A stretch of DNA of 38,133 nt from Leptotrichia sp. oral taxon 215 str. W9775 (GTDB taxonomy: Bacteria; Fusobacteriota; Fusobacteriia; Fusobacteriales; Leptotrichiaceae), in assembly GCF_000469505.1 (NCBI RefSeq), contig NZ_KI272826.1:1-38133 (forward strand), written 5' to 3'. Below, in pieces: positions 25,987 through 33,888 of the stretch. The position numbers were made by a program, and so were the translations under genes. Below the pieces are notes generated by a model. That model was not told the DNA's origin. It searched no databases and saw nothing but the letters and a program-made list of their open reading frames with translations. The first letter of the stretch is position 1, and each line of letters begins with the position of its first letter.

Positions 25987-26255
25987 ATGAGTAAAATTGA
26001 AAAAGGAATTGAGAGTAGTATGGGAAAAAACTTTTAAAAGAATTGTCAAAAAAATTGACAAAAGAGTACGGAAAGGGCTTTTCAAAATCAAATTTATTTA
26101 ATATGAGAAAATTTTATTTGAAATATCAAAAATTCCAGACAGTGTTTGGAAAATTGAGTTGGTCCCATTATTGTGAGATTCTGAGTATATCCGATGATAA
26201 AGAAAGAGCATTTTATGAGAGAATAATAATTTATGCTTTGATGAAAAGCAAATAA
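25987..26255 (+). pseudogene. Remnant of a YhcG/DUF1016-type gene
   Basis: A start codon with a good GGGGGG site opens a short frame (MSKIEKGIESSMGKNF) that stops at once. In another frame, GKKLLKELSKKLTKEYGKGF continues into SKSNLFNMRKFYLKYQKFQ and KLSWSHYCEILSI, ending at 26255. That pattern is the N-terminal DUF1016 domain of YhcG-like proteins, normally followed by a PD-(D/E)XK nuclease domain. Here the domain is frame-shifted near 26016-26030 and cut off early, with no nuclease part. It is a decayed fragment. The next gene starts 15 bp later. Confidence 0.8.
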
Positions 26256-26270
26256 TAGGAAAAGAGAAAA

Positions 26271-26939
26271 ATGTTAGAAATAAAAAGAAAAGTTTACGAT
26301 GATAAGGATTGGTATGAAGAATACATTCAAGTTTTAAAAGACGGGAAAGAAATTCATTATGGTGAAAGTTTTAAATTGCCAAAATATGAAAATGGAAATT
26401 ATGTACTTTACTTAAATTATGGAAACATAGAGTATTACAAATTTTTTAAAATTTATTTGAAAAAATGGGAAGATAAAATTTATTTTATTCCGAAGTATAA
26501 TTTTTGTGATGAGAAGGTATATGGATATTCACCGTTGGAATTTTTGGAAAATGAGATAAAAGAAATTTTAGAGAATAAGGAAGAAATTAGTAAAATCAAG
26601 AAATTGACAATAAAGGATATTTTGTATGAATGGGCATGTAATAGTCAGTTTAGAGAATTTTGCAATAGTTTTGAAGATTATCAGAAAAAATTGGTTAATG
26701 AAATTTATTTTGTGGATAATGAGATAATTAATAACGATATTTCAGGAAAATTTGAAAAGATTTTTGGAATGAAAAACAAAAAAATAGAAAAAATAAATGT
26801 TGAAGAAGTTGAAAAATTTAATAAAATATCCGTTTATCTTGAAAATGGGAAAGTCTGGGAAGCGTTTTTTAAGAAAAATGAAAAAATATATTTGAATACA
26901 GGGATGTCAGTAAGTTTTGAAATAAATGGAATATTATAA
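26271..26939 (+). CDS. Hypothetical protein
   Basis: A 222-residue cytosolic-looking protein with no signal peptide. I recognise no family. The first half is beta-rich with many aromatic residues (NGNYVLYLNYGNIEYYKFFKIYL). The middle is a lysine/glutamate helix (about 90-115), followed by an aromatic-rich segment with ILYEWACNSQFREFCNSFEDY. The C-terminal part has VEKFNKISVYLENGKVWEAF, recalling the small beta sandwich of phage- or plasmid-type proteins, which I would not insist on. An AGGAAAAG site precedes the ATG. It is squeezed between a DUF1016 remnant and cbiF, and its base composition matches the other accessory frames. Confidence 0.6.
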   Translation: MLEIKRKVYDDKDWYEEYIQVLKDGKEIHYGESFKLPKYENGNYVLYLNYGNIEYYKFFKIYLKKWEDKIYFIPKYNFCDEKVYGYSPLEFLENEIKEILENKEEISKIKKLTIKDILYEWACNSQFREFCNSFEDYQKKLVNEIYFVDNEIINNDISGKFEKIFGMKNKKIEKINVEEVEKFNKISVYLENGKVWEAFFKKNEKIYLNTGMSVSFEINGIL

Positions 26940-26969
26940 AAATAGAAAATAAAAAAAAGAGGTAATTTT

Positions 26970-27731
26970 ATGGAAAAAGTTTACTTCATAGGAGCAGGTC
27001 CCGGGGATCCGGAACTGATAACTGTAAAAGGACAGAGAATAGTGAAAGAGGCAGATGTAATTATTTATGCAGGTTCATTAGTTCCGAAAGAAGTTATAAA
27101 TTGTCATAAGGATGGAGCTGAAATTTATAATTCTGCTTCCATGTCATTGGATGAAGTCATAGATGTTACAGTAAAAGCGGTAAAGACTGGGAAAAAAGTT
27201 GCCAGAGTTCATACGGGAGACCCTGCAATTTATGGGGCTCACAGGGAACAGATGGATATGCTGGATGAATATGGAATAGAGTATGAGGTTATTCCGGGAG
27301 TAAGTTCATTTTTAGCGGCTGCCGCGGCAATAAAAAAGGAATTTACATTGCCTAATGTTTCACAGACTGTCATCTGTACAAGAATAGAAGGAAAGACTGC
27401 TGTTCCTGAAAAGGAAAGTCTGGAAAGTCTGGCTGAACATAGGGCTTCCATGGCAATATTTTTATCAGTTCAGATGATAGATAAAGTTGTAAAAACATTG
27501 TCAACTTCCTATCCATTGACAACACCTGTGGCAGTTGTCCAGAAGGCAAGCTGGCCAGACCAGAAAATAGTTTTTGGAACGCTTGAAACAATAGAAGAGA
27601 AAGTAAAAGAGGCAGGAATAAATAAAACCGCTCAGATACTTGTCGGAGATTTTTTAGGTAATGAATATGAAAAATCAAAATTATATGATAAATATTTTAC
27701 CCATGAGTATAGAGAGGGAATAAAAAAATAA
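26970..27731 (+). CDS. cbiF: Cobalt-precorrin-4 C11-methyltransferase
   Basis: CbiF methylates C11. The 253-residue protein opens VYFIGAGPGDPELITVKG and continues DVIIYAGSLVPKEVI. It has ARVHTGDPAIYGAHREQMDML, the SAM-binding loop of the family. PGVSSFLAAAAAIKKEFTLP, TVICTRIEGKTAVPEKESLE and PVAVVQKASWPDQKIVFGTL then follow. Length and motif order are standard. AGAGGT lies 7 bp before the ATG. It resumes the cobalamin series after three unrelated or decayed genes. Confidence 0.97.
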   Translation: MEKVYFIGAGPGDPELITVKGQRIVKEADVIIYAGSLVPKEVINCHKDGAEIYNSASMSLDEVIDVTVKAVKTGKKVARVHTGDPAIYGAHREQMDMLDEYGIEYEVIPGVSSFLAAAAAIKKEFTLPNVSQTVICTRIEGKTAVPEKESLESLAEHRASMAIFLSVQMIDKVVKTLSTSYPLTTPVAVVQKASWPDQKIVFGTLETIEEKVKEAGINKTAQILVGDFLGNEYEKSKLYDKYFTHEYREGIKK

Positions 27732-27773
27732 ATAGAAAATTAATAAAATTACATCACATTTTTACGATGAAAA

Positions 27774-27808
27774 TCAGACGTAAAAATTTACGTCGCATTT
27801 ACGTCTGA
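27774..27808 (+). promoter_or_regulatory. 11-bp inverted repeat after cbiF
   Basis: TCAGACGTAAA (27774-27784) and its exact complement (27798-27808) flank 13 bp that contain a further TTTACGTC half-site. It has no U-tract, so an operator or relic of a mobile element is as likely as a terminator. It directly precedes the remnant described next. Confidence 0.45.
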
Positions 27809-27809
27809 A

Positions 27810-27911
27810 TTTAAGAAGGACAAACTGAACAGATTATTAAAAAGTTTAATTCAGAAAAATTATATTGCTGTTACAGGAAAAGGTAGGGGAACTAAGTATT
27901 TTAAGAGATAA
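27810..27911 (+). pseudogene. C-terminal remnant of a winged-helix, AlbA_2/RecG-like regulator
   Basis: The frame FKKDKLNRLLKSLIQKNYIA followed by VTGKGRGTKYFKR and a stop resembles the final winged-helix segment of putative ATP-dependent helicase-like regulators, where K-G-R-G-T-x-Y is a typical ending. There is no start codon and no upstream domain; the frame is open only from 27771, and the part before 27810 is not similar. It is a truncated gene tail in the 228-bp gap between cbiF and cbiG. Seen by motif only, so moderate confidence. Confidence 0.5.
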
Positions 27912-27959
27912 AAGCTATACTGACGGTCGGATAGAAGGCCCGGATAGAAAGGAAAATTA

Positions 27960-28970
27960 ATGAAATTAGCATTTTGGACTGTAACCAGAGGTGCGGGAAA
28001 TATTGCAAGGGAGTATAAGGAACAATTACAGGGGAATTTAAAGGATTATGATATAGATGTTTTTACATTGAAAAAATATGATGTAGAAAATACAATTCAG
28101 ATAGAGGATTTCACTGCCAATATAAATGAAAAGTTTTCCTGGTATGATGGACATATTTTCATAATGGCGAGTGGAATTGTAATTAGAAAGATAGCTGGGC
28201 TGATAGGAACAAAGGATAAGGATCCTGCGGTACTTTTAATAGACGAGGGAAAACATTTTGTAATTTCCCTTTTGTCTGGGCATTTAGGTGGAGCAAATGA
28301 GCTGACATATTTACTTGCGGGGACTCTAAATCTTATTCCTGTTATTACAACGAGTTCTGATGTTACAGGGAAAATAGCAGTGGATACTATATCCCAGAAG
28401 TTAAATGCAGAGCTTGAAGATTTAAAATCAGCAAAAAATGTAACTTCTCTTATTGTGAATGGGGAAAAAGTGAACATACTTTTACCTGAAAACGTTAAGA
28501 TGAATGGCAAAAGCTCAGCAGACGGCTTTGTTTTAGTTTCAAATAAGAAAAATATTGAATACACCAGAATTTATCCTAAAAACTTAATTTTGGGTATCGG
28601 GTGTAAGAAGGATACAAAAGCGGAAGATATTTTGTCTGCTATTGAAGACTGTTTAAATAAAAATAATTTAGATATAAAATCAGTTAAAAAAATTGCGACT
28701 GTTGATGTAAAGGAAAATGAAAAGGGATTAATTGAGGCCACTAAATCTTTAAATTTAGATTTGGAAATAATTTCAAGGGAAGAAATTAAAAAGATTCAGG
28801 ATCAGTTTGAAGGTTCGAATTTTGTAGAAAAAAACATTGGAGTGAGGGCGGTATCAGAACCGGTTGCACTTCTGGCTTCATCACAGGAAGGGCATTTTAT
28901 TGAGATGAAGGCAAGATACAACGGAATAACAGTTTCAATTTATGAAGAGGAGCTAAAAATATATGAGTAA
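27960..28970 (+). CDS. cbiG: Cobalt-precorrin-5A hydrolase
   Basis: CbiG opens the delta-lactone and releases acetaldehyde in the anaerobic pathway. The 336-residue protein has LAFWTVTRGAGNIAREYKE, IMASGIVIRKIAGLIGTKDK, and the diagnostic DEGKHFVISLLSGHLGGANELT. PVITTSSDVTGKIAVD closes its N-terminal domain. The C-terminal part from about residue 205 has LILGIGCKKDTKAEDI, GVRAVSEPVALLAS and NGITVSIY. AAGGA is the ribosome site. The stop overlaps cbiH by 8 bp. Confidence 0.96.
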   Translation: MKLAFWTVTRGAGNIAREYKEQLQGNLKDYDIDVFTLKKYDVENTIQIEDFTANINEKFSWYDGHIFIMASGIVIRKIAGLIGTKDKDPAVLLIDEGKHFVISLLSGHLGGANELTYLLAGTLNLIPVITTSSDVTGKIAVDTISQKLNAELEDLKSAKNVTSLIVNGEKVNILLPENVKMNGKSSADGFVLVSNKKNIEYTRIYPKNLILGIGCKKDTKAEDILSAIEDCLNKNNLDIKSVKKIATVDVKENEKGLIEATKSLNLDLEIISREEIKKIQDQFEGSNFVEKNIGVRAVSEPVALLASSQEGHFIEMKARYNGITVSIYEEELKIYE

Positions 28971-29703
28971 TGGAAAAATTTATGTGGTGGGCATAGGGCC
29001 TGGAAAAAAGGAAAATATGACATTCAGGGCATATGAAGCAATGGAGAACAGTGATATAATAGTAGGGTATAAGACTTATGTGGATTTGGTGAAGGAATAT
29101 TATCCGGGAAAAGAGATGAAAAGCTCCGCAATGACAAAGGAAGTGGACAGATGTACGGAAGTACTTGAACTGGCAAAACAGGGGAAAACAGTCAGTCTTA
29201 TAAGCAGCGGTGATGCGGGAGTTTATGGTATGGCAGGAATTATGCTGGAAATTGCCGATGAAGACATGGAAGTTGAGGTAATACCTGGAATAACTGCCAC
29301 TAATGCAGCTGCAGCTATTGCTGGAGCACCGATAATGCACGATTATGCTACAATAAGTCTGAGCGATCTGCTGACAGACTGGGAGCTCATAAAAAAAAGG
29401 CTTGAACTTGCCGCACAGGGAGATTTTGTTGTAAGTATTTATAATCCTAAAAGCAGAGGAAGGGTTACCCAGATAGAAGAAGCAAGGGAAATAATGATGA
29501 AGTATAAACCCAAGTCAACTCCTGTGGCAATAGTAAGAAATGCGGGAAGGGAAGATGAAAGGTATATTGTTACAACTTTGGATGAAATGCTCAATCACGA
29601 GATAGACATGCTTACAATAGTGTTAATTGGTAACTCAAATACATTTGTAAAGAACGGGAAAATAATAACTCCGAGAGGATATGAAGGGAAATATAACTAT
29701 TAA
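28963..29703 (+). CDS. cbiH: Cobalt-precorrin-3B C17-methyltransferase (ring contraction)
   Basis: CbiH methylates C17 and drives ring contraction. The 246-residue protein opens KIYVVGIGPGKKENMTFRAY. It has VGYKTYVDLVKEYYPGKE and the family's SLISSGDAGVYGMAGIMLEI. IPGITATNAAAAIAGAPIMH follows, with YATISLSDLLTDWELIKKRL and VSIYNPKSRGR, both typical of CobJ/CbiH. TPVAIVRNAGREDERYIVTT is next, then LIGNSNTF near the end. GAGGAG inside cbiG serves as its ribosome site, and the genes overlap by 8 bp. It is the final cobalamin gene visible here. The SAM domain is single; there is no fused Fe-S reductase or CbiG domain. Confidence 0.96.
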   Translation: MSNGKIYVVGIGPGKKENMTFRAYEAMENSDIIVGYKTYVDLVKEYYPGKEMKSSAMTKEVDRCTEVLELAKQGKTVSLISSGDAGVYGMAGIMLEIADEDMEVEVIPGITATNAAAAIAGAPIMHDYATISLSDLLTDWELIKKRLELAAQGDFVVSIYNPKSRGRVTQIEEAREIMMKYKPKSTPVAIVRNAGREDERYIVTTLDEMLNHEIDMLTIVLIGNSNTFVKNGKIITPRGYEGKYNY

Positions 29704-29760
29704 AATAAAATATACGATTTAAACGAATTATTGACATAAATTTACTGTATGAGGAAAACG

Positions 29761-31005
29761 ATGAATAAACCTATAGATGAGAAGCTGAGAATACTTAGTG
29801 ATGCTGCAAAATACGATGTTTCGTGTTCTTCCAGCGGAAGCAGCAGAAAAAATGCAAGTAATGGCTTGGGAAACGCCGCTTATAGTGGAATATGCCATTC
29901 ATGGTCGGCAGACGGGCGATGTGTTTCCCTGCTTAAAATACTTATGACCAATCATTGCATATACGACTGTAAATACTGTATTAACCGTAAAAGCAATGAT
30001 ATCGAAAGGGCAATACTTACTCCTGATGAAATTGTAAGGCTGACTATAAACTTTTACAGGAGAAACTACATAGAAGGACTGTTTTTAAGCTCCGGAGTAA
30101 TAAAAAATGCTGATTATACAATGGAGCAGATGATTGCTGTGGCTAAAAAACTCAGGCTGGAAGAAAACTTTAACGGATATATTCATATGAAGGTAATTCC
30201 GGGAGCAAGCCGGGAACTCATCCATGAAATAGGACTGTATGTAGACAGGGTTTCAGTAAATATTGAACTTGCTGAAAATAAGGCACTCAAACTTCTGGCA
30301 CCTGATAAGAAACCTAACGATATTTCAACATCGATGGGCCTTATACGTAGGAATCAGATACAGAATATAGAAGAAAAGAAGCAGTTTAAAAGTACTCCTT
30401 CTTTTATTCCTGCAGGGCAGACAACCCAGATGATAATAGGAGCAGGTGGAGAAAGTGATTTTGCCATACTGAACAGGAGTGAAAATCTTTATAAAAATTT
30501 TGGATTGAAAAGAGTGTATTATTCTGCCTATGTTCCTGTAAATAAGTCGGGAATTCTGGCAAATACAGATGCTGTGCCTATGGTAAGGGAACATAGGATT
30601 TATCAGGCTGACTGGCTGTTAAGATTTTATAATTTTAAGGCTGAAGAGATACTGGATGAGAAGAACCCTTTTATTGACCCGCTTCTTGATCCGAAGGCAA
30701 ACTGGGCTGTACAGAATTGGCACCTTTTTCCTATGGAAATAAACAGGGCATCCTACAAAGACCTTATCAGAATTCCTGGAATAGGAGTAACTTCAGCAAA
30801 ACGTATAGTTATGGTAAGAAGACATAATGTAATAAAATATGAGCATCTTAAAAAGTTAGGAGTAGTAATAAAAAGGGCAAAATACTTTATTACTGTAAAT
30901 GGTGAATTTATGGGATTCAGGAAGGAAAGTCCTGAACTTATAAGAAATGCCCTGATGGAAAAGGAAAAAATGGAAATGCGGCAGCTGAAACTTTTTAATA
31001 TATAG
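29761..31005 (+). CDS. Putative DNA modification/repair radical SAM protein
   Basis: A 414-residue radical SAM protein of the family annotated as a putative DNA modification or repair protein (TIGR03916-like). The cluster CIYDCKYC gives Cys66, Cys70 and Cys73 for the 4Fe-4S centre. YDVSCSSSGSSRK and DGRCVSLLKILMTNHC precede it, as in the family. EGLFLSSGVIKNADYTMEQM, HMKVIPGASRELI and FIPAGQTTQMIIGAGGESD follow. Near the C-terminus is a helix-hairpin-helix, RIPGIGVTSAKRIVMVRRHN, suggesting DNA binding. I chose the ATG at 29761 with GAGGA 5 bp upstream; an ATG at 29749 has no site. It is followed closely by the DUF4130 protein, its usual partner. The substrate is unknown. Confidence 0.92.
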   Translation: MNKPIDEKLRILSDAAKYDVSCSSSGSSRKNASNGLGNAAYSGICHSWSADGRCVSLLKILMTNHCIYDCKYCINRKSNDIERAILTPDEIVRLTINFYRRNYIEGLFLSSGVIKNADYTMEQMIAVAKKLRLEENFNGYIHMKVIPGASRELIHEIGLYVDRVSVNIELAENKALKLLAPDKKPNDISTSMGLIRRNQIQNIEEKKQFKSTPSFIPAGQTTQMIIGAGGESDFAILNRSENLYKNFGLKRVYYSAYVPVNKSGILANTDAVPMVREHRIYQADWLLRFYNFKAEEILDEKNPFIDPLLDPKANWAVQNWHLFPMEINRASYKDLIRIPGIGVTSAKRIVMVRRHNVIKYEHLKKLGVVIKRAKYFITVNGEFMGFRKESPELIRNALMEKEKMEMRQLKLFNI

Positions 31006-31101
31006 ATAGCTGTATCTGAAGGAAAGGAGAATGTAGAGGAACTGTCTGAAAAATTACAAAAATGAGGAAACCTTTATTTTAGACAATCCTGTACAGGAAC
31101 A

Positions 31102-31830
31102 ATGCCAAATTATTATTATGATGGAAGTTTTGATGGACTGCTGACAGTTGTTTACATGGCTTACGGAGATAAAAATAACGGGCTGAGGGTAATTGCTGAA
31201 AAAGAACAGTTTACTTTGGGACTTGATGATATTCATGTTACGACTGATTTTTCAAAAGCCAGACGTGTGGAAAAAAATATATGTGAGAAGATATCCAGGG
31301 AATTTTTAAATAAAATGCGTACGTGTTTTCTGTCATGTGATAAAAATAAGGACACAGCAATAGTTCACACAACATACAAGGCAATAAAGCAGGGGGAAGA
31401 AATTCTGAATTCCCTTGATGAGCATGCCTTCCACATGAATAAACTGATAAAACAGGTTCTGAGTGAACGTCATAAATATCTGGGAGTCCTGAGATTTAAG
31501 GAAATGAAGGACGGAACAATGTTTGCGACAATAGAACCGAAAAATAATATTCTTCCTGCCTTGATTTCCCACTTCAGAAACAGGATGAAAAGGGAAAGAT
31601 TTGCAATTTTTGATAAGGAAAGGGAAATGATAGCTTATTATGATACGAAAAAAGTCGAAATTTTCTTTGTGAAATCTCCTGAAATTGAGTGGAGTGATGA
31701 AGAAATGGAATATTCTGAACTTTGGAAAACCTTCCATAAGAGCATTTCCATAAAGGAGAGGGAAAACAGGAAACTTCAGCAGAGCAATCTTCCAAAATAT
31801 TACTGGAAACATCTTGTGGAGGAAATGTAG
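31102..31830 (+). CDS. DUF4130 domain protein (partner of the radical SAM protein)
   Basis: The 242-residue protein starts with YYYDGSFDGLLTVVYMAYGD, diagnostic for the TIGR03915 / DUF4130 family of putative DNA metabolism proteins. HKYLGVLRFKEMKDGTMFAT and IEPKNNILPALISHFRNRMK follow, with FAIFDKEREMIAYYD later. In many genomes this domain is fused to a uracil-DNA-glycosylase-like domain and lies beside the radical SAM protein. Here it stands alone, without the UDG part. The start follows an AGGA site at short distance and gives the family N-terminus. Cys and Lys/Arg-rich segments in the middle (RTCFLSCDKNKDT) are family-like. A role in repair is inferred from the association, not shown. Confidence 0.9.
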   Translation: MPNYYYDGSFDGLLTVVYMAYGDKNNGLRVIAEKEQFTLGLDDIHVTTDFSKARRVEKNICEKISREFLNKMRTCFLSCDKNKDTAIVHTTYKAIKQGEEILNSLDEHAFHMNKLIKQVLSERHKYLGVLRFKEMKDGTMFATIEPKNNILPALISHFRNRMKRERFAIFDKEREMIAYYDTKKVEIFFVKSPEIEWSDEEMEYSELWKTFHKSISIKERENRKLQQSNLPKYYWKHLVEEM

Positions 31831-31921
31831 GAAATTTAAAATAATGTATATTTTTAGCTATTACCTTTAGAAATATACAGCTAAAGAGACAGGTGAATAA
31901 AAATTTACAAGGGAGAAAAAA

Positions 31922-32455
31922 ATGAGATATGTACTACTGCTTCGTGGAATAAATGTTGGTGGGAAAAATAAAGTATCAATGAACGATTTAAAAATGAATA
32001 TAGGCGAACTGGGATATCAAAATGTAGTTACATATATTAATAGCGGAAATGTAATATTTGATACAGATGATAATATAGAAACTGTCAAAATTAAAATAGT
32101 AGAAATGTTAAAAAATGTTTTTTTTCCTATTCAATATGTTATAATAACAAGGGAAGAATATCTGGAAGAAGTTTCAAATCTTCCGAAATGGTGGAATGAA
32201 ACACTTGCAAGAAAAGATGTTCTTTTTTATAGTGATGAGGTTGACTATGAAAAATTAAAAACTCGAATAAAAGAAATGCCTCTTCATGATGAAATTGTAT
32301 ATTTTGGCAGAAAAGCTGTATTTTGGGGAAAATATACAGAAAAGGAATATTTACGCACTTCGTATCATAAGTTACTTATGAAAGAAAAGTTTTATCCTAT
32401 GCTTACGATACGTAATGAACGAACATTTAAGAAATTAGCGGAAATTCTGGGATAA
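31922..32455 (+). CDS. DUF1697 family protein
   Basis: A 177-residue protein with the complete DUF1697 pattern: YVLLLRGINVGGKNKVSMND, then LGYQNVVTYINSGNVIFDT, a middle WWNETLARKDVLFYSDEVD, and the end KEYLRTSYHKLLMKEKFYPM followed by TIRNERTFKKLAEI. The fold is known, the function is not. AGGGAG is at a good distance. It starts the accessory part that has no link to cobalamin. The short gap before it (31831-31921) has a possible weak stem (TTTAGCT / AGCTAAA, 31853-31885) but no gene. Confidence 0.92.
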   Translation: MRYVLLLRGINVGGKNKVSMNDLKMNIGELGYQNVVTYINSGNVIFDTDDNIETVKIKIVEMLKNVFFPIQYVIITREEYLEEVSNLPKWWNETLARKDVLFYSDEVDYEKLKTRIKEMPLHDEIVYFGRKAVFWGKYTEKEYLRTSYHKLLMKEKFYPMLTIRNERTFKKLAEILG

Positions 32456-32612
32456 ATCTATTTAAATGAAATGTATTTTCAGTTCTACCTTTCAGCTAAG
32501 AATAAATAATTCAAAGATGAATGTAAAATATAGGGAGAATGTTATCAGAATAAACAACAAAGAAATAGAAATGAAATCAAAAAATATATTAGAACTTAAA
32601 GAGGTGAAAAAT

Positions 32613-33095
32613 ATGCTTCATATAGAAAAGATAAATAGGAAAAATGTATGGGAGATACTTAAATTACATGTGTCAGAATCACAAAAAGAGTTTGTCGCAG
32701 CAAATGATGTCAGTATTATTGAAGCATATGCTACTATTACAGCAAATGGATTTGCATTTCCGTTTGGTATTTATGATGGCAAAACTCCTGTTGGATTTAT
32801 GATGATTGGTTATGATTCGGCTGATTATTGGGAGGATACACCAGATATAGCAAGAGGAAACTATAGTCTCTGGCGTTTGATGATTGATGAAAATTATCAG
32901 AAAAAAGGATTCGGAAGGGAAGCAGTTGGCCTTGGACTGGATTTCATTAAATCATTCCCTTGTGGTAAGTCTGAGTACTGCTGGCTTTCTTATGAACCGG
33001 AAAATGAAGTTGCCCGTCAATTGTACCGTTCTTATGGATTTGTTGAAACTGGCGATATGGTTAGCGGAGAAATTATTGCTGTACTGAAACTTTAA
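32613..33095 (+). CDS. GNAT acetyltransferase, spermidine/polyamine-acetyltransferase-like
   Basis: A 160-residue GNAT protein. The acetyl-CoA loop is in LWRLMIDENYQKKGFGREAV (Q-x-x-G-x-G type), followed by a late NEVARQLYRSYGFVETGDMV. The N-terminal half, with VSESQKEFVAANDVSIIEAY and PFGIYDGKTPVGFMMIGYD, resembles BltD/PaiA-like polyamine acetyltransferases. I set the start at 32613, where GAGGTG lies 7 bp before ATG. A longer frame from 32466 exists, but its extra 49 residues look unlike any GNAT and include basic low-complexity sequence. The substrate is unproven. Confidence 0.88.
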   Translation: MLHIEKINRKNVWEILKLHVSESQKEFVAANDVSIIEAYATITANGFAFPFGIYDGKTPVGFMMIGYDSADYWEDTPDIARGNYSLWRLMIDENYQKKGFGREAVGLGLDFIKSFPCGKSEYCWLSYEPENEVARQLYRSYGFVETGDMVSGEIIAVLKL

Positions 33096-33192
33096 GATAG
33101 ATGAAAATTCAATAGTTATTTAGGAAAAATAAATTTTCAATAAAATTAAAAAAAGAATATATATTAAAAATACTGGAAAGAGGTGTTTATTT

Positions 33193-33354
33193 ATGGGAAT
33201 ACTAAAAAAATTATGGGATATGCTGCCGGAGGGACGTCCTGTTTGAGTACCACAACCTGCGGAGTGGGGAATAAAAGAAGAAATTATGGAAAAAAATGAA
33301 GATGAAAAAGCTGAAAATGAAAAAGCTGAAGAAAAACAGACGGAAAATAAATAG
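33193..33354 (+). other. Short reading frame with in-frame UGA at codon 18
   Basis: An AGAGGTG site 7 bp before ATG opens MGILKKLWDMLPEGRPV, then TGA (33244-33246), then the same frame continues VPQPAEWGIKEEIMEKNEDE and an acidic, lysine-rich tail (KAENEKAEEKQTENK) to TAG at 33352. If read through, it is a 53-residue protein with no membrane segment. Three explanations fit: a recoded UGA (for example selenocysteine), a recent nonsense mutation (CGA or TGG to TGA), or a real 17-residue peptide. A small stem CCAC/GTGG begins 3 nt after the UGA, too weak to be called a SECIS. I recognise no family. Confidence 0.45.
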
Positions 33355-33384
33355 AATTTCTAGAAAGGATTATGGAATTTACCT

Positions 33385-33858
33385 ATGGAATTTATAATAA
33401 AGGAAATAATTGACAAAAGGGAAAAGGAAAAAATATCCAGAGATATTTTGAATGATCTTCCTGAATGGTTTGGTATGCCTGACAGTACAGAGGAATATAT
33501 TAAAGATTCTCAGGATAAACCATTTCTAGCATGCTTTATTGATAATGAGACAGCTGGTTTTGTTGTATTAAATGCTACAAGCAAGGACTGTGCAGATATT
33601 TTTGTAATGGGAATTAAGAAAAAATATCATCGCATGGGTGTGGGCAGAAAATTGAATGATGCCTATGAAGAAATGGCGAAAAAACTTGGATATACATATT
33701 CGCAGGTGAAGACAGTTAAAATGGGTCACTATAAGGAATATGATATTACTAATCATTTCTATATATCCATGGGATATAAGGAGTTGGAGTGCTTTCCAAC
33801 CTTGTGGGATGAGTGGAATCCTTGCCAGATTTATATAAAATATATTGGTGAAAAATAA
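33385..33858 (+). CDS. GNAT family N-acetyltransferase
   Basis: A 157-residue GNAT protein with FIIKEIIDKREKEKIS, then LPEWFGMPDSTEEYIKDSQD and FLACFIDNETAGFVVLN. The acetyl-CoA site is in MGIKKKYHRMGVGRKLND and the acetyltransferase tail in HFYISMGYKELECF. LPEWFG..DS..EY is typical of a small group of such enzymes in Firmicutes and Fusobacteria whose substrate I do not know. The start codon lacks a strong site of its own; an ATG 13 bp upstream is out of frame. It follows the UGA-containing frame by 30 bp, and both may share a transcript. Confidence 0.88.
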   Translation: MEFIIKEIIDKREKEKISRDILNDLPEWFGMPDSTEEYIKDSQDKPFLACFIDNETAGFVVLNATSKDCADIFVMGIKKKYHRMGVGRKLNDAYEEMAKKLGYTYSQVKTVKMGHYKEYDITNHFYISMGYKELECFPTLWDEWNPCQIYIKYIGEK

Positions 33859-33888
33859 AATGATAATTTGCGAGTGAGGTGAGTCCAT

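Noticed and set aside
31853..31885. Terminator between the DUF4130 and DUF1697 genes
   Set aside because: The 7-bp TTTAGCT/AGCTAAA stem has an 18-nt loop and no T run.
32466..32612. N-terminal extension of the polyamine acetyltransferase-like gene
   Set aside because: The extra residues look like no GNAT sequence, and a strong GAGGTG precedes the internal ATG at 32613.
33244..33275. SECIS element after the UGA at 33244
   Set aside because: Only a 4-bp stem with a 10-nt loop is possible; this is not enough to claim a selenocysteine signal.
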